A stretch of 64,000 nucleotides of DNA from CAYVFC01 sp964450715. Lineage in GTDB: Bacteria > Myxococcota_A > Polyangia > Polyangiales > JAFGIB01. The stretch spans positions 40,523 through 104,522 of the forward strand of contig CAYVFC010000006.1 in assembly GCA_964450715.1 (NCBI GenBank), written 5' to 3'. Of the stretch, positions 1 through 8,778 are shown in pieces. The stretch's first letter is position 1; each line of letters starts with the position of its first letter. The position numbers were made by a program, and so were the translations under genes. The notes below the pieces were generated by a model, which was not told the origin of the DNA, searched no databases, and saw nothing but the letters and a program-made list of their open reading frames with translations.

Positions 1-283
1 CCAGGGGCAGAAAGCCCAGGCTCGGCCGCTGTCCGTCGAACGCTTCGGGAAAGAGGCCGTCCACCACCTCGAAGGCGGTGCCGTCTCCGCCTACCGCAAT
101 GAAATGGCGGCGTCCCTCGGCGTAGGCCTGGCGCGCGATGCGCGTGGCATCCACCGGCATGACCGTTTCCACCACGTCCACCTGAAGCCCGGCGTCCCGC
201 AGGCGCCCGAGCGCGCCGCCGGCGAGCCTGCCGCACCTGCCGGCACCGGCGGTCGGATTCACGATGGCCAGAAAGCGTTCCAT
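1..283 (-). CDS. Diacylglycerol kinase-family lipid kinase (partial, C-terminus outside window)
   Basis: The first 94 residues read MERFLAIVNPTAGAGR..., followed by GGDGTAFEVV near residue 75. These are the nucleotide-binding motifs of the diacylglycerol kinase catalytic domain shared by YegS, DgkB and sphingosine kinase-like proteins, which phosphorylate lipid hydroxyls. The ATG is preceded by GAGGGGAAG. It lies 7 bases after the stop of the acyl-CoA ligase gene, so it is probably the last visible gene of the minus-strand lipid operon. The reading frame runs off the left edge, so the C-terminal lipid-binding half cannot be seen. The substrate is unknown; the neighbours suggest a diacylglycerol-like or long-chain-base-like lipid. 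Confidence 0.85.
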   Translation of the reverse strand, partial: MERFLAIVNPTAGAGRCGRLAGGALGRLRDAGLQVDVVETVMPVDATRIARQAYAEGRRHFIAVGGDGTAFEVVDGLFPEAFDGQRPSLGFLPL

Positions 284-290
284 CTTCCCC

Positions 291-1997
291 TCATAGCTCC
301 TGCAAAGCTTCCCTGCCCGCGTGCCTGGCGGCGATCTCGCGCGCCAGCTGTTGCCGCTTGACCTTCTGGGTGGCGGTGCGGGGAAAGGCCTCGTCCCACT
401 GCAAGAGCGAGGCCGCCCGCTTGTACTCCGCCAGCTTCAGGTTCCGCCTCCTGAGATCCTCCCGTAATCGCTCCGGCTCCCATCCCTCCCGCGGCCGCGC
501 CACCAGCAGCAGCCGGTCGTCGGCGGGCGAGGCGCCGCTCCAGACGAAGCTCTCGGCGAACACGCACAGCTCCTCGCACGACTCCACCTGCTCGAAGGCA
601 AACTCCACGTCCTCCGGATAGACGTTTTTACCTCCGGCCGTTACCACCATATTCTTGGCCCGGCCTACCAGCTTCAGATGGCCGGAGGCGTCGATCAGGC
701 CCAGATCCCCGGTGCGCAGCCAGCCTCCGAGCATGGTCTCGGCGGTGAGCTCCGCATCGTCCAGGTAGCCCTTCATCAGCGAGCGCCCCCGGGCGTAAAC
801 CTCTCCCACCCCGGCCTCGTTTGCATCGCGTATCTCGATCTCCACTCCCGGGACCGGCCGGCCCACGGTCTCCGGCCGGAAGGGTCTGAGATCGTTGACC
901 GTCAGCACCACGCAGGCCTCGGTCAATCCGTAGCCGATGGCCACCGGCAGTCCCAGCCGGTAGAGAAAATCCACGCACCCCGGATCCACGAAGGCGCCCC
1001 CGGCCACCACCAGCCTGAGCTTGCCTCCGAAGCGGTCGTGAATGGGTTTGAGCAGGGTACGAGAGATCCGGTGGTCTGGTTCGCGGGCGGTATAGAGCTC
1101 GTTGACGGTCATCAGTCCGTCCAGCAGCAGGCGCTGCCAGGGCGGCAGCTTCTGCAGCTGCTCGCGCAGCTTCTGCTCGATGTTGCGCAGGATACGCGGG
1201 ACCAGCGCGGTATGGGTGACCCCGTGCGCCTTCATGGTGGAAGCCAGAAATTCGGGCCGCAGGGTGCGTTGATGCACCACCGCCGCTCCGTACAAGAACG
1301 GGATGATCATGCCGCACATGAAATCGATGGCGTGATTGGTGGGCAGGACGGAGAAGTAGCGCTCGTGCTCCTCCATGGGAAACAGGTTGCCCAGCTCCTG
1401 CGCCTGCACCAAATAGCTATCGTGGGTCAGCATACACCCCTTGGGCCGCCCGCCCGTACCCGAGGAATAGACGATGCAGGCCACGTCGTTCCGCTTCCGC
1501 GCCCGGTAGGTAAAGCCCTTCTCGGCCGGGGCCTCCCAGCGCGCCGCGCCGCCCAGGTCCACCTCGGCGGGCGCCTCGCTCACCTGCACGCCTGTCTCCG
1601 CCAGCTCGTCCGCCGAGTGCTTGCAGAGCGAGCGCCAGATCCCGTACTCGGTGATGAGGGCCCGCGGCCGGCAGTGTGCCAGCAGTCCGAGCTGCTCGGG
1701 CGCCGTCAGCTTGTAGTCCAGCGGCACCAGCACTGCTCCGGCCCAGAGCGCGCCCAGGCCGCTCATCACCCATTTCGCCTGGTTGGACATCAGGATGGCG
1801 ACCCGTTCCCCGGGCTCGATACCGGCCGCCTGCAGCTTGGCCGCCATCGACTCGGCCTGGACGGCGAGCTCGGCATAGCTCCAGCGGCCCTTCTCCCGGT
1901 GCCGGTCGGCCTCGATCAGCGCGACGTTGCTCTTGTACATGATGGTACGGTCGCGCAGCGCGTCGCCCAGGCAATCGAATCTCGAAAGCTGCAGCAT
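291..1997 (-). CDS. AMP-forming acyl-CoA synthetase / fatty acid ligase
   Basis: This is a 568-residue ANL-superfamily adenylating enzyme. Visible motifs are the phosphate loop YSSGTGGRPKG (about 177-187), GYGLTEAC in the middle, TGDLG with GRAKNMVVTAGGKNVYP further on, and the C-terminal FPRTATQKVKR containing the usual catalytic Lys. The family activates a carboxylic acid to acyl-AMP and then to acyl-CoA or another thioester. The ATG at 1997 shares one base with the upstream stop (TGATG). A GTG one codon earlier is also possible, as GAGGAG lies 5 bases before it. The gene is coupled to the enoyl-CoA hydratase gene. The substrate cannot be read from sequence; a long-chain fatty acid is the likeliest. 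Confidence 0.9.
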   Translation of the reverse strand: MLQLSRFDCLGDALRDRTIMYKSNVALIEADRHREKGRWSYAELAVQAESMAAKLQAAGIEPGERVAILMSNQAKWVMSGLGALWAGAVLVPLDYKLTAPEQLGLLAHCRPRALITEYGIWRSLCKHSADELAETGVQVSEAPAEVDLGGAARWEAPAEKGFTYRARKRNDVACIVYSSGTGGRPKGCMLTHDSYLVQAQELGNLFPMEEHERYFSVLPTNHAIDFMCGMIIPFLYGAAVVHQRTLRPEFLASTMKAHGVTHTALVPRILRNIEQKLREQLQKLPPWQRLLLDGLMTVNELYTAREPDHRISRTLLKPIHDRFGGKLRLVVAGGAFVDPGCVDFLYRLGLPVAIGYGLTEACVVLTVNDLRPFRPETVGRPVPGVEIEIRDANEAGVGEVYARGRSLMKGYLDDAELTAETMLGGWLRTGDLGLIDASGHLKLVGRAKNMVVTAGGKNVYPEDVEFAFEQVESCEELCVFAESFVWSGASPADDRLLLVARPREGWEPERLREDLRRRNLKLAEYKRAASLLQWDEAFPRTATQKVKRQQLAREIAARHAGREALQEL

Positions 1998-2830
1998 CAC
2001 CCGGGCTCCTCGGTCGCGGCCGCGTCGACCTGACGGTCGTCGGCTGCCATCCCCTGCGGCAGGTAGGGCATGGGATCGCGGCTGTGGACGAAACGCCCCA
2101 GCGCTTCCTTGACTCTGGGATGTTGGAATAGCTTGAGGAAATGCTCCCGCTCCGCGGCCAGCTCCTGCTCGGGTATGCGTTTGAGCAGCGACTTGGCGGC
2201 GGCCGCCGGCTCGCGCTCGAGCAGCGCCGCTTGCGCGGCCACCCGCCGTGCCGCGTGCAATGCCTCGCCGGGCGCGACCAACTGACTCAACAGCCCCAGC
2301 TCGAAGGCCTTCTTGGCGTTGATGCTGCGGCCGGTGAGCAGCAGATCCCGTACCACGCCGGCGGGAAGCTCACGCCGCAGCCTGGGCACGCCCCCGAAGG
2401 CGGGGATCAATCCCAGTCTTAGCTCGGGAAAGGCGAAACGCGCCGTACGGTCGGCTACCAAGAGGTCGCAGGTCAGCGCCAGCTCGAAACCTCCGCCGAA
2501 GCAGAGGCCCGAGACGGCCCCCACCGTGGTCAGCGGCAGCTCGTCCAGGGCATCCATCACCCGTTGTACGCGTGCCAGGAACTCGCCCAGCACCGGCAGG
2601 TGCTCCTCGGTCGGACGCTCGCAGATGCCGGCATACAGCTCGCGCAGATCCGCCCCCGCGCAGAAGCCGCGCGGCAGGGTGCTGTGGATGAGGACGGCCC
2701 TGGCCTTTGTATGGTCTAGCTCGGAGAGAAAACGCTCCAGGTCGGCCAGCATCTGGCTGCCGATCTCGTTCAGGGGCTCGCGCCCCAGGGCGAGCTCGCA
2801 GACGCCGTCCCTGTAACTCCACCCGATCAT
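1997..2830 (-). CDS. Enoyl-CoA hydratase/isomerase family protein
   Basis: The 277 residues show the crotonase fold signatures: an oxyanion-hole segment GFCAGADLRELYAG around residue 55, and GLCFGGGFELALTCDLLVA followed by FAFPELRLGLIPAFGG further on. Members hydrate, isomerise or cleave acyl-CoA thioesters. The glutamate usual in hydratases falls in the GGFELAL and FPELRLG segments. The start overlaps the upstream ligase stop by four bases (ATGA) and the stop overlaps the next gene, so translation is coupled in both directions. Placed between two acyl-CoA ligases, it probably works on the CoA thioesters they make. Crotonase families are diverse, so the exact reaction is open. Confidence 0.88.
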   Translation of the reverse strand: MIGWSYRDGVCELALGREPLNEIGSQMLADLERFLSELDHTKARAVLIHSTLPRGFCAGADLRELYAGICERPTEEHLPVLGEFLARVQRVMDALDELPLTTVGAVSGLCFGGGFELALTCDLLVADRTARFAFPELRLGLIPAFGGVPRLRRELPAGVVRDLLLTGRSINAKKAFELGLLSQLVAPGEALHAARRVAAQAALLEREPAAAAKSLLKRIPEQELAAEREHFLKLFQHPRVKEALGRFVHSRDPMPYLPQGMAADDRQVDAAATEEPG

Positions 2831-4473
2831 CGATACAGGCTCTCGATCTCTTTTTGAAAACGGCTCTCGATGGCCTTTCGTCTCAGCTTGCCGTTGGCGG
2901 TGAGCAGCTCGTTCTCGATGGTGAAGCTCTCCGGCACCCGCACCGCCTTCTTGATGCGCTGGTAGTGGGGCAGCTCGGCGTTGACCGCCTCCCGTACCCG
3001 CTCGAGCTCGGCGTCCGATACCGAGCCGGTAACGATGGCGCCGAGAAACGGCTTGCCGTGACCGACCACCACCGCCTGCTCGATGCCCTCGCTAGCCTCC
3101 ACCAGCCGGCGCTCGATGGGCTCGGGCGCCACGTTGTGGCCTGCCTCGGGCACCAGCAGATCCTTGATGCGGCCCACGATGGCCACGCTACCGTCCGCTC
3201 CCAGCTCGACCTGGTCGCCGGTATGGAACCACCCGTCCCGCAGCGCCTGCTCGGTGGCTTCGGGTCGCTGCCAGTACCCCTGGAAGATGTTCGGCCCCCG
3301 GCAGAGCAGCTCTCCCTGCTCGGTGACCCGTAGCTCGCACCCGTCGATGGACTTGCCCACGCTGCCGGGATTGCCCCTGCCCACCGGTTCGTCCATGGTC
3401 ACGATGCCTGTGGTCTCGGTCAGCCCGTAGACCTGGTAGACCGGGATGCCCAGCATCTGGAACCAGTGCTGGGTCTCGGGCTTGAGCGGGGCCGAGCCCG
3501 AAATGAGGAACTCCAGGTTCGGGCCGATGTTGTCGCGGATCTTGCTGAAGACCAGCCGCTCGGCCGCAAGAAGCAGCAGCCGGTCCGCAGGCGAAGACCC
3601 GCCGTTGTTCGAATGCCCGTAGGCCTCCTGCGCCTTCCTGTAGAGCCAGAGCCCGATGCCGCCGCGCTCCCGGACCTTGCCGTTGACGCCGTCGCGGATA
3701 CGTTCCAGCAGCGCCGGTACGTTGAGGAAGTAATGCGGGTTGGCCGCCCCCATCTCGTCCACCAGCTGGTTCAGATCGGTGGAGAGGATGACCGGGTTGC
3801 CGCGGAACAGCTGCGACCAGCAGGCGATGCGCGAGGCCCCGAAGCAGAGGGGCAGGTAGTGGAAGAAGCGGTCGTCGCGCCGGCTGAATCCCGTGGCCTG
3901 GTCCAGCTTGGCCGCGGCCCGCTGCAGCATGAAATGGAGGTTGGCCCCGCTGAGCATCACGCCCTTGGCCTCACCACTGGTTCCCGAGGTGTAGATGATG
4001 GTGGCCAGCTGCTGTTCGCCCAGCTGCTGTTCGCCCGCGTCCACCGGCGGCTGGTTCGACGGCGCGGCGGAAAACAGCTCCTCGAAGTGCGCGATGCGGC
4101 AGTGCTCGGGCCAGGCTTCTCCGATGGCCTTTTCCAGCTCCTGGTCGGATACGAGAAGCAAGGTGGGCTCGCAGTCCTTCAGCATGGCGGCGAGCTGGAG
4201 CGGCGCCTGGCGGGAGTACAGCGGCACGCAGACCGCTCCCTCGGCCAGGATGGCCAGGTCGGCCGCCACCCAGCGCGCGCTATTGGGCCCGAGCAGCGCT
4301 ACCCGGTCCCCGGCCGTGACCCCGGCGCCGCGCATGAAGGCGCGGGCCCGGGCTATCTGCTCCAGGGTCTCGCGGGCGGGAATCGGCACCAGGCTCCTGC
4401 CCCGGGTCTCCACCAGAAAGGCCTTGTCCGGCTGCTTCTCGAAGTGGTCCAGCATCGATTTCAGGAATTGCAT
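2827..4473 (-). CDS. Long-chain acyl-CoA synthetase (AMP-forming), second paralogue
   Basis: The 548 residues carry the ANL core motifs: phosphate loop YTSGTSGEAKG (161-171), YQVYGLTETTG, GWFHTGDQ and GRIKDLLV, with a C-terminal NGKLRRK segment holding the presumed catalytic Lys. HYLPLCFGASR and FLISGSAPL are typical of long-chain fatty acid CoA ligases. GGAGGAGGGGAG directly precedes the ATG, a strong ribosome site. The start lies 13 bases inside the pyruvyl transferase-family gene. A small duplication gives GEQQLGEQQL near residue 150. It differs enough from the ligase at 291-1997 that the two probably activate different acids. Confidence 0.92.
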   Translation of the reverse strand: MQFLKSMLDHFEKQPDKAFLVETRGRSLVPIPARETLEQIARARAFMRGAGVTAGDRVALLGPNSARWVAADLAILAEGAVCVPLYSRQAPLQLAAMLKDCEPTLLLVSDQELEKAIGEAWPEHCRIAHFEELFSAAPSNQPPVDAGEQQLGEQQLATIIYTSGTSGEAKGVMLSGANLHFMLQRAAAKLDQATGFSRRDDRFFHYLPLCFGASRIACWSQLFRGNPVILSTDLNQLVDEMGAANPHYFLNVPALLERIRDGVNGKVRERGGIGLWLYRKAQEAYGHSNNGGSSPADRLLLLAAERLVFSKIRDNIGPNLEFLISGSAPLKPETQHWFQMLGIPVYQVYGLTETTGIVTMDEPVGRGNPGSVGKSIDGCELRVTEQGELLCRGPNIFQGYWQRPEATEQALRDGWFHTGDQVELGADGSVAIVGRIKDLLVPEAGHNVAPEPIERRLVEASEGIEQAVVVGHGKPFLGAIVTGSVSDAELERVREAVNAELPHYQRIKKAVRVPESFTIENELLTANGKLRRKAIESRFQKEIESLYR

Positions 4474-5918
4474 CTCCCCTCCTCCATGATGCGCTCCAGC
4501 GCGGGCGAAAGCCGCGGCAGGTAATTCTCCCAGCTGTGCGGCACCTGACGCCGGGGGAGATCAGGATAAATGCGTAAAATCTCCTCCTCCAGGTCCATCC
4601 CCATGCGTCCCATGCTCTGCAGCTGCCCGGGGAGCAAGCGCGTGATCTCCCCGGCGATGATCTCCCGGTCCCGCACCAACCGCCGCATGACCTCGAGCAG
4701 CTTCTCGCCCAGCTGCTCGTCGTCGACCTCCAGGCAGAGGTGGTCGTGGCCGCGGTCGTTCATCAGATTGCGGATGCGCTCGTCCATGGTCACCCCGGCC
4801 GACGCCACCCCGGCCGGCATGGAGGTGACCAGCGCGTGGTAGCGCGAGCTCACCATATAGGCGCAATTGTGTAAGACGCTGACCAGCTCGTACATGTCGT
4901 GGTCGTCGCTTACGAAGAGCGGGAGCGGGCGCGCGAGCCGCTCGGCCAGCCGTTCGCAGGCCTGCCGGTCCAGCTGCTCCATGCCCACCAGGATGGGGAA
5001 TACCTCGTTCTGCCGTGCGAAGCGCTTCAAGGCGTAGGCCAACGCCTCCAGGTAGCGGTCGTACTTCTCCTCCGCCTCTTCGGACCAGCAGTGGAAATAG
5101 ACCGAGGCGTAGTGCTCGCGGTTGAACTGGCCGCCGTAGCGGTGCGCGAGCGCCTTGAGCAGGTCGGGCTTGACCGGCCACCAGAAGGGATTGATGGGAC
5201 AGAGCGCCAAAACCGGTTGCTTGCCGTCCCAGCCCGCCCGGGCCAAAAGCTCCGCTCCCCGTTCGAGGGGCGCCGGCTCGAAGGTCCAGGCCGTGTCCGT
5301 GCCGGGCCGGGTGCGGATGCCCATGCCCTCCAGGATGCGGCGCGAGGGCCGGTTGCGGCAGATGATCAGCGACTGCTTGCACTGCTTGCGTACGAAGTCG
5401 CGCAGCCCCGGGTCCATCTCGCCCGCTTCCGCCCCGTATCCCACGCTGGGCTTGCCCTCCGTGTTGGCCAGTCCCAGCGCACCGGCCATCATGGTGCTGA
5501 GCGCGGAGGCGAACTTGCTCTTGAACATCGAGCCCTCGCAGGCGATGACCCCGTGGTGGCGCGGGCACTGCTCGGCCAGGAACTTCGGGTAGACCTTGGG
5601 CATGTGCAGCTGCCGCACGTGGGGGAAGTAGCCGGCGGAAAGCGCCGGATCGATGGTGAGGATGCTCAGCTCCAGCTGCTGCTCGCCGAAGATGGCCCAC
5701 AGCTGCCGGATCATCTCTTCCACCCGCACGTCCGCCCCCGTGTTGCGCGTGCCCGAGTAGCCCGCCAGTAAAAGCTTGAGCGGGCGGCCCGGCTCCCACC
5801 GGGCGCTGTCGATCCCCAGCGCGTAACGCACGCCGGCCGTCTCGATCATGAGCCCCATGGCCCCCTGCAGCGCGCGGTCCGGATCCAGCGCGCGCCGTAC
5901 CCTCTCCCGTAGGCTCAT
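4461..5918 (-). CDS. Polysaccharide pyruvyl transferase family protein
   Basis: This 485-residue protein matches the polysaccharide pyruvyl transferase (CsaB/WcaK) fold. Residues 45-60 read LLLAGYSGTRNTGADVR, the usual N-terminal GxxxNxGD-type loop; VIACEGSMFKSKFA and the C-terminal MVSSRYHALVTSMPAG are the conserved GSG-like and SRxH segments. Family members transfer pyruvate from PEP to sugars, but many relatives have unknown acceptors. ATG at 5918 overlaps the upstream stop by one base (TGATG); a GTG immediately before is an alternative start, with GGAGGG six bases upstream. Its presence inside an acyl-chain operon is unusual and suggests modification of a lipid head group or glycolipid. 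Confidence 0.8.
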   Translation of the reverse strand: MSLRERVRRALDPDRALQGAMGLMIETAGVRYALGIDSARWEPGRPLKLLLAGYSGTRNTGADVRVEEMIRQLWAIFGEQQLELSILTIDPALSAGYFPHVRQLHMPKVYPKFLAEQCPRHHGVIACEGSMFKSKFASALSTMMAGALGLANTEGKPSVGYGAEAGEMDPGLRDFVRKQCKQSLIICRNRPSRRILEGMGIRTRPGTDTAWTFEPAPLERGAELLARAGWDGKQPVLALCPINPFWWPVKPDLLKALAHRYGGQFNREHYASVYFHCWSEEAEEKYDRYLEALAYALKRFARQNEVFPILVGMEQLDRQACERLAERLARPLPLFVSDDHDMYELVSVLHNCAYMVSSRYHALVTSMPAGVASAGVTMDERIRNLMNDRGHDHLCLEVDDEQLGEKLLEVMRRLVRDREIIAGEITRLLPGQLQSMGRMGMDLEEEILRIYPDLPRRQVPHSWENYLPRLSPALERIMEEGRCNS

Positions 5919-7069
5919 CACGCTTCGCCCTCCTGCACGGCCGCGCCTGCGGGCCAGGGTCGATAGGGATAGCGAAATCCGCCGCTCAGGGCGAAGTCGA
6001 GCAGGCCGTAGGCGTACTCGGTGAAAGGCACAGGGGCCTGTTCCATCTCCTGCTTGACGCGCTCGTTATCGAACACGGTATCGAAAAAGAGATAGGGAGC
6101 GAACACCGACATCATCGCGGCCGGCCGCGCCAGGCCCCATTCGCGCGGGGTGCGGGCCAGCGCGTCCACCAGATCGGTGAAGGGGCGCTTCAGCCGCGGC
6201 AGGTACAGATGAGGGATGCGCAGCCCCTGCCGCTCCAGAGCATCTGTGATCTCCCCGTAGGGGAGCGAGGCCGTGCCGGCGCTCAGGTTGTAGACGTCGT
6301 AACGGGGCTCGGGCCGCAGGTGAATGGCAGCGATGGCCCTTCCCACGTAGTCCGCCGGGACGATGTCGGCGCGCCAGCGGGAATCGAAGGGCAGGACCGG
6401 TAGGCGGGCGAGCGCGACAAAGGCGCGCACCATGTCGAACTGGGTGGTCTGGGGGAAGCGGCTGTCGCCCAGCACGATGCTGGGTCGAAAAACCGTCAGC
6501 GGAACCTCGGGCAACAGCTCCTTCACCATGTGCTCGCAGAACTTCTTGGTGCGCGCGTAGGGGTCGTAGTCGCTGCGATCCCACTCGATGGCCGCATCCT
6601 CGGTCACCATTTCGTGGCTGCGCTGGCCGGCAACCGCCGAGGTAGATACGTCGCTGAAACGGCGCAAACCGTGATCCTCCTGGGCCGCGCGGGCGAGCTT
6701 GATGACCTGCAGGGTGCCGCGCAGGTTGACGTTGAAGCAGGCCTTGGCCGAGCGCCGGTTGAGCGAGGCGGCGATGTGCAGGACCGAGTCGATGCAGCGC
6801 GCCAGCCGCTGGAAGGCATCCGGCTCGAGGCCGAGCCCCGGCAGGGTGATGTCGCCCAGGTGGATATCGACGCGCTGGCGCAGCAGCTCGAAAAACTCGT
6901 CGAACTGCATGTGCAGCTGCAGCGCCTTCCAGAGCCGCTCACGCGCCCCTTGCTGCGATCCGGCCCGTACCAGCAGCGCCAGCCGCTGCCGGCTGGTGCG
7001 CAACAGCTCGCTCACCACGTAGGAGCCGATATACCCGGTAGCGCCGGTGACGAAGATGCAGCGCGTCAT
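5918..7069 (-). CDS. NAD(P)-binding thioester/fatty acyl reductase-like protein
   Basis: The protein of about 383 residues begins with the Rossmann motif FVTGATGYIGSYV. It has DVSTSAVAG and YDPYARTKKFCE (YxxxK catalytic pair), then VFRPSIVLGDSRF, the pattern of the NAD-binding_4 family, which includes fatty acyl-CoA reductases and carboxylic-acid-reductase R-domains. GGGAGG abuts an ATG at 7081, while the ATG at 7069 has better spacing, so the latter is taken. The gene starts five bases after the neighbouring fatty acyl-CoA reductase ends. Two NAD-binding_4 proteins side by side could carry out successive steps, or reduce different acyl groups. It lacks the C-terminal extension seen in its neighbour. 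Confidence 0.82.
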   Translation of the reverse strand: MTRCIFVTGATGYIGSYVVSELLRTSRQRLALLVRAGSQQGARERLWKALQLHMQFDEFFELLRQRVDIHLGDITLPGLGLEPDAFQRLARCIDSVLHIAASLNRRSAKACFNVNLRGTLQVIKLARAAQEDHGLRRFSDVSTSAVAGQRSHEMVTEDAAIEWDRSDYDPYARTKKFCEHMVKELLPEVPLTVFRPSIVLGDSRFPQTTQFDMVRAFVALARLPVLPFDSRWRADIVPADYVGRAIAAIHLRPEPRYDVYNLSAGTASLPYGEITDALERQGLRIPHLYLPRLKRPFTDLVDALARTPREWGLARPAAMMSVFAPYLFFDTVFDNERVKQEMEQAPVPFTEYAYGLLDFALSGGFRYPYRPWPAGAAVQEGEA

Positions 7070-7074
7070 CCCCC

Positions 7075-8778
7075 CTACCATCCTCCCTGTGCTCGCGCCT
7101 GTTCGCCGTATCCGCTATCCTCCGCCGCCTCTTCGAGCTCGGCTTCGGGCAGCGACACCGGATGTTCCGGTCGAAAGATCTCGCGCTGCCGCCCCTCGAA
7201 GCGGGGGAATATCCAGCGCCTGAGCCCGGGCATGTGGACCTCGATCCAGTAGCGGCGCCAATCGATCTGCTCGGGCGCGAAGCGGAACTCGGGCTCCAGC
7301 GGCGGGTGCTCGAAAAGGTTCCGGCAGAAAAAAACCTGGAAGTTGTCGTGGATGAAGGGCTGGAACATCTCCAGCAGATCCTCGACCTCGCCCAGGCGCT
7401 TCCCCGTACGCTGCAGGCGGCTCATCGCCCGCCGGCTTCGCTTGCGGATGATCTCGGGGCACTCTTCCAGCAGCTCGCCGACCTCGCTGACCGCGCGCCG
7501 GAGATTGCTCACGCAAAGAGGGCCATCTGGATCCACCACCTTGGTGTCCCAGCGCGAGAGCAGCACCCGCTCGACAACGCTCTTTCCCCTGGCCCGCAGG
7601 TGGCGGCGGTGGCCCAGGTCGGTGAGCTCGCAGGCGCGCCCCAGGGTGAAGCGGTTCAGGTCCGAGGTGCCCACGTGATAGACCGGGGCGTGGCGGTTCA
7701 GCATCAGGGCGGCGCCCACCACCGTAAGCGCCCGGCAGACCATGTCCACCGGAACCACGTCGAAGGGCACGTCGTTCCTGGCTGGCAACCCGTGGAACCA
7801 ACTGCCGAGCAGATAGGCGAGCGGTGCGCTGGCGTTGAACCCCTGGTTCCAGCCCGGGAAGGGAAAGCTGAGCGAGCTCTCGATGATGGAGGGCCGGAAC
7901 AGCGTGTAGCGCAGGTTCCTTCCGTTGCCGGCCAGCAGCGACTCGGCCATGGCCTTGCTGTAGGTATAGGTATTCTGCCAGCCCAGCCGCCGCGCGCGCT
8001 GCTTGCCCGCCTGCACCATCTCCTTCAACAGGCGTTCCCGCATCCAGCGGCGGCTGTATGCCTTGACGAAACGCGGATCCGGCGGGCCGCCGTTGCGCTT
8101 GCGGTTCAGCTCCTCTAGGTCCCGCTGCAACCTTTCTCGCACCTCTTCCGACTGTTGCTCGACGAAGACCCTCTCGACCGCGCGGCGCGCATCTTCGCGC
8201 TCCTGCTCGCCGTCAAAGGCAGCCCCCAGCGGGGTTTCGTGCGGATGCTCGCGCTCCTCGATGAATCCCTGTCTGGTTCCGGCCACGTAACAGGTGGATA
8301 CGTGAAGCAGAGAAGCGCGCGCACACCTCTTGACGAAGGCCGCCAGGAAGAAGGCGGCGTCCACGTTGGCGGAGAGCGCGCGGCGCAGATCGGGCGCGAA
8401 ATCCACCTGCCCGGCGCAGTTGACGACCAGGTCCAGCTCGCGGTACAGGCGAGCCGCCAGCGCGGGCCCCAGGCCGATGTCGGGCTTGGAAAGGTCGCCC
8501 TCGACCACGCGCACGCGTTCGGCCAGGAAGCGCGAGAGGTCGGCACCGTGCAGGGTGTGTAGCCTCTCGAAAACCGGGGAGCTGTTGCACATGCCCTCGA
8601 AGCGACTGCGCGCGCTCTGCCGAGCGCCGGGCCGCAGCAAGACGTAGAGCCGCCCCATCTCCGGGAGCATCTCCAGGGCCATGGCCAGCCAGACCTTGCC
8701 CAGAAAGCCAGAGCCGCCGGTCAGCAGTACGTGCCGTCCGCAATAGGTTTCACGAACGGGTATGGTCGACTCAGACAC
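7075..8778 (-). CDS. Fatty acyl-CoA reductase (NAD-binding_4 plus C-terminal 'sterile' domain)
   Basis: Starting at GTG 8778, the protein has 567 residues. The Rossmann motif HVLLTGGSGFLGKVW lies at 16-30, the catalytic pair TYTYSKAMAE near 260, and FRPSIIESS just after. The rest matches the C-terminal domain of eukaryotic and bacterial fatty acyl-CoA reductases, which reduce acyl-CoA to fatty aldehyde or alcohol using NADPH. A longer frame reaches 8898 but only overlaps the HAD gene, and later Met codons would remove the cofactor loop, so GTG with its 8-base overlap is preferred. It is probably the key enzyme of the operon, supplying alcohols for ether lipids, wax esters or related products. 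Confidence 0.88.
   Translation of the reverse strand: MSESTIPVRETYCGRHVLLTGGSGFLGKVWLAMALEMLPEMGRLYVLLRPGARQSARSRFEGMCNSSPVFERLHTLHGADLSRFLAERVRVVEGDLSKPDIGLGPALAARLYRELDLVVNCAGQVDFAPDLRRALSANVDAAFFLAAFVKRCARASLLHVSTCYVAGTRQGFIEEREHPHETPLGAAFDGEQEREDARRAVERVFVEQQSEEVRERLQRDLEELNRKRNGGPPDPRFVKAYSRRWMRERLLKEMVQAGKQRARRLGWQNTYTYSKAMAESLLAGNGRNLRYTLFRPSIIESSLSFPFPGWNQGFNASAPLAYLLGSWFHGLPARNDVPFDVVPVDMVCRALTVVGAALMLNRHAPVYHVGTSDLNRFTLGRACELTDLGHRRHLRARGKSVVERVLLSRWDTKVVDPDGPLCVSNLRRAVSEVGELLEECPEIIRKRSRRAMSRLQRTGKRLGEVEDLLEMFQPFIHDNFQVFFCRNLFEHPPLEPEFRFAPEQIDWRRYWIEVHMPGLRRWIFPRFEGRQREIFRPEHPVSLPEAELEEAAEDSGYGEQARAQGGW

Noticed and set aside
678..2033. Long plus-strand open frame (about 450 codons) opposite the first acyl-CoA ligase gene
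   Set aside because: It is the antisense shadow of a gene with clear ANL motifs; the translated product is Gln/His/Gly-rich with no domain.
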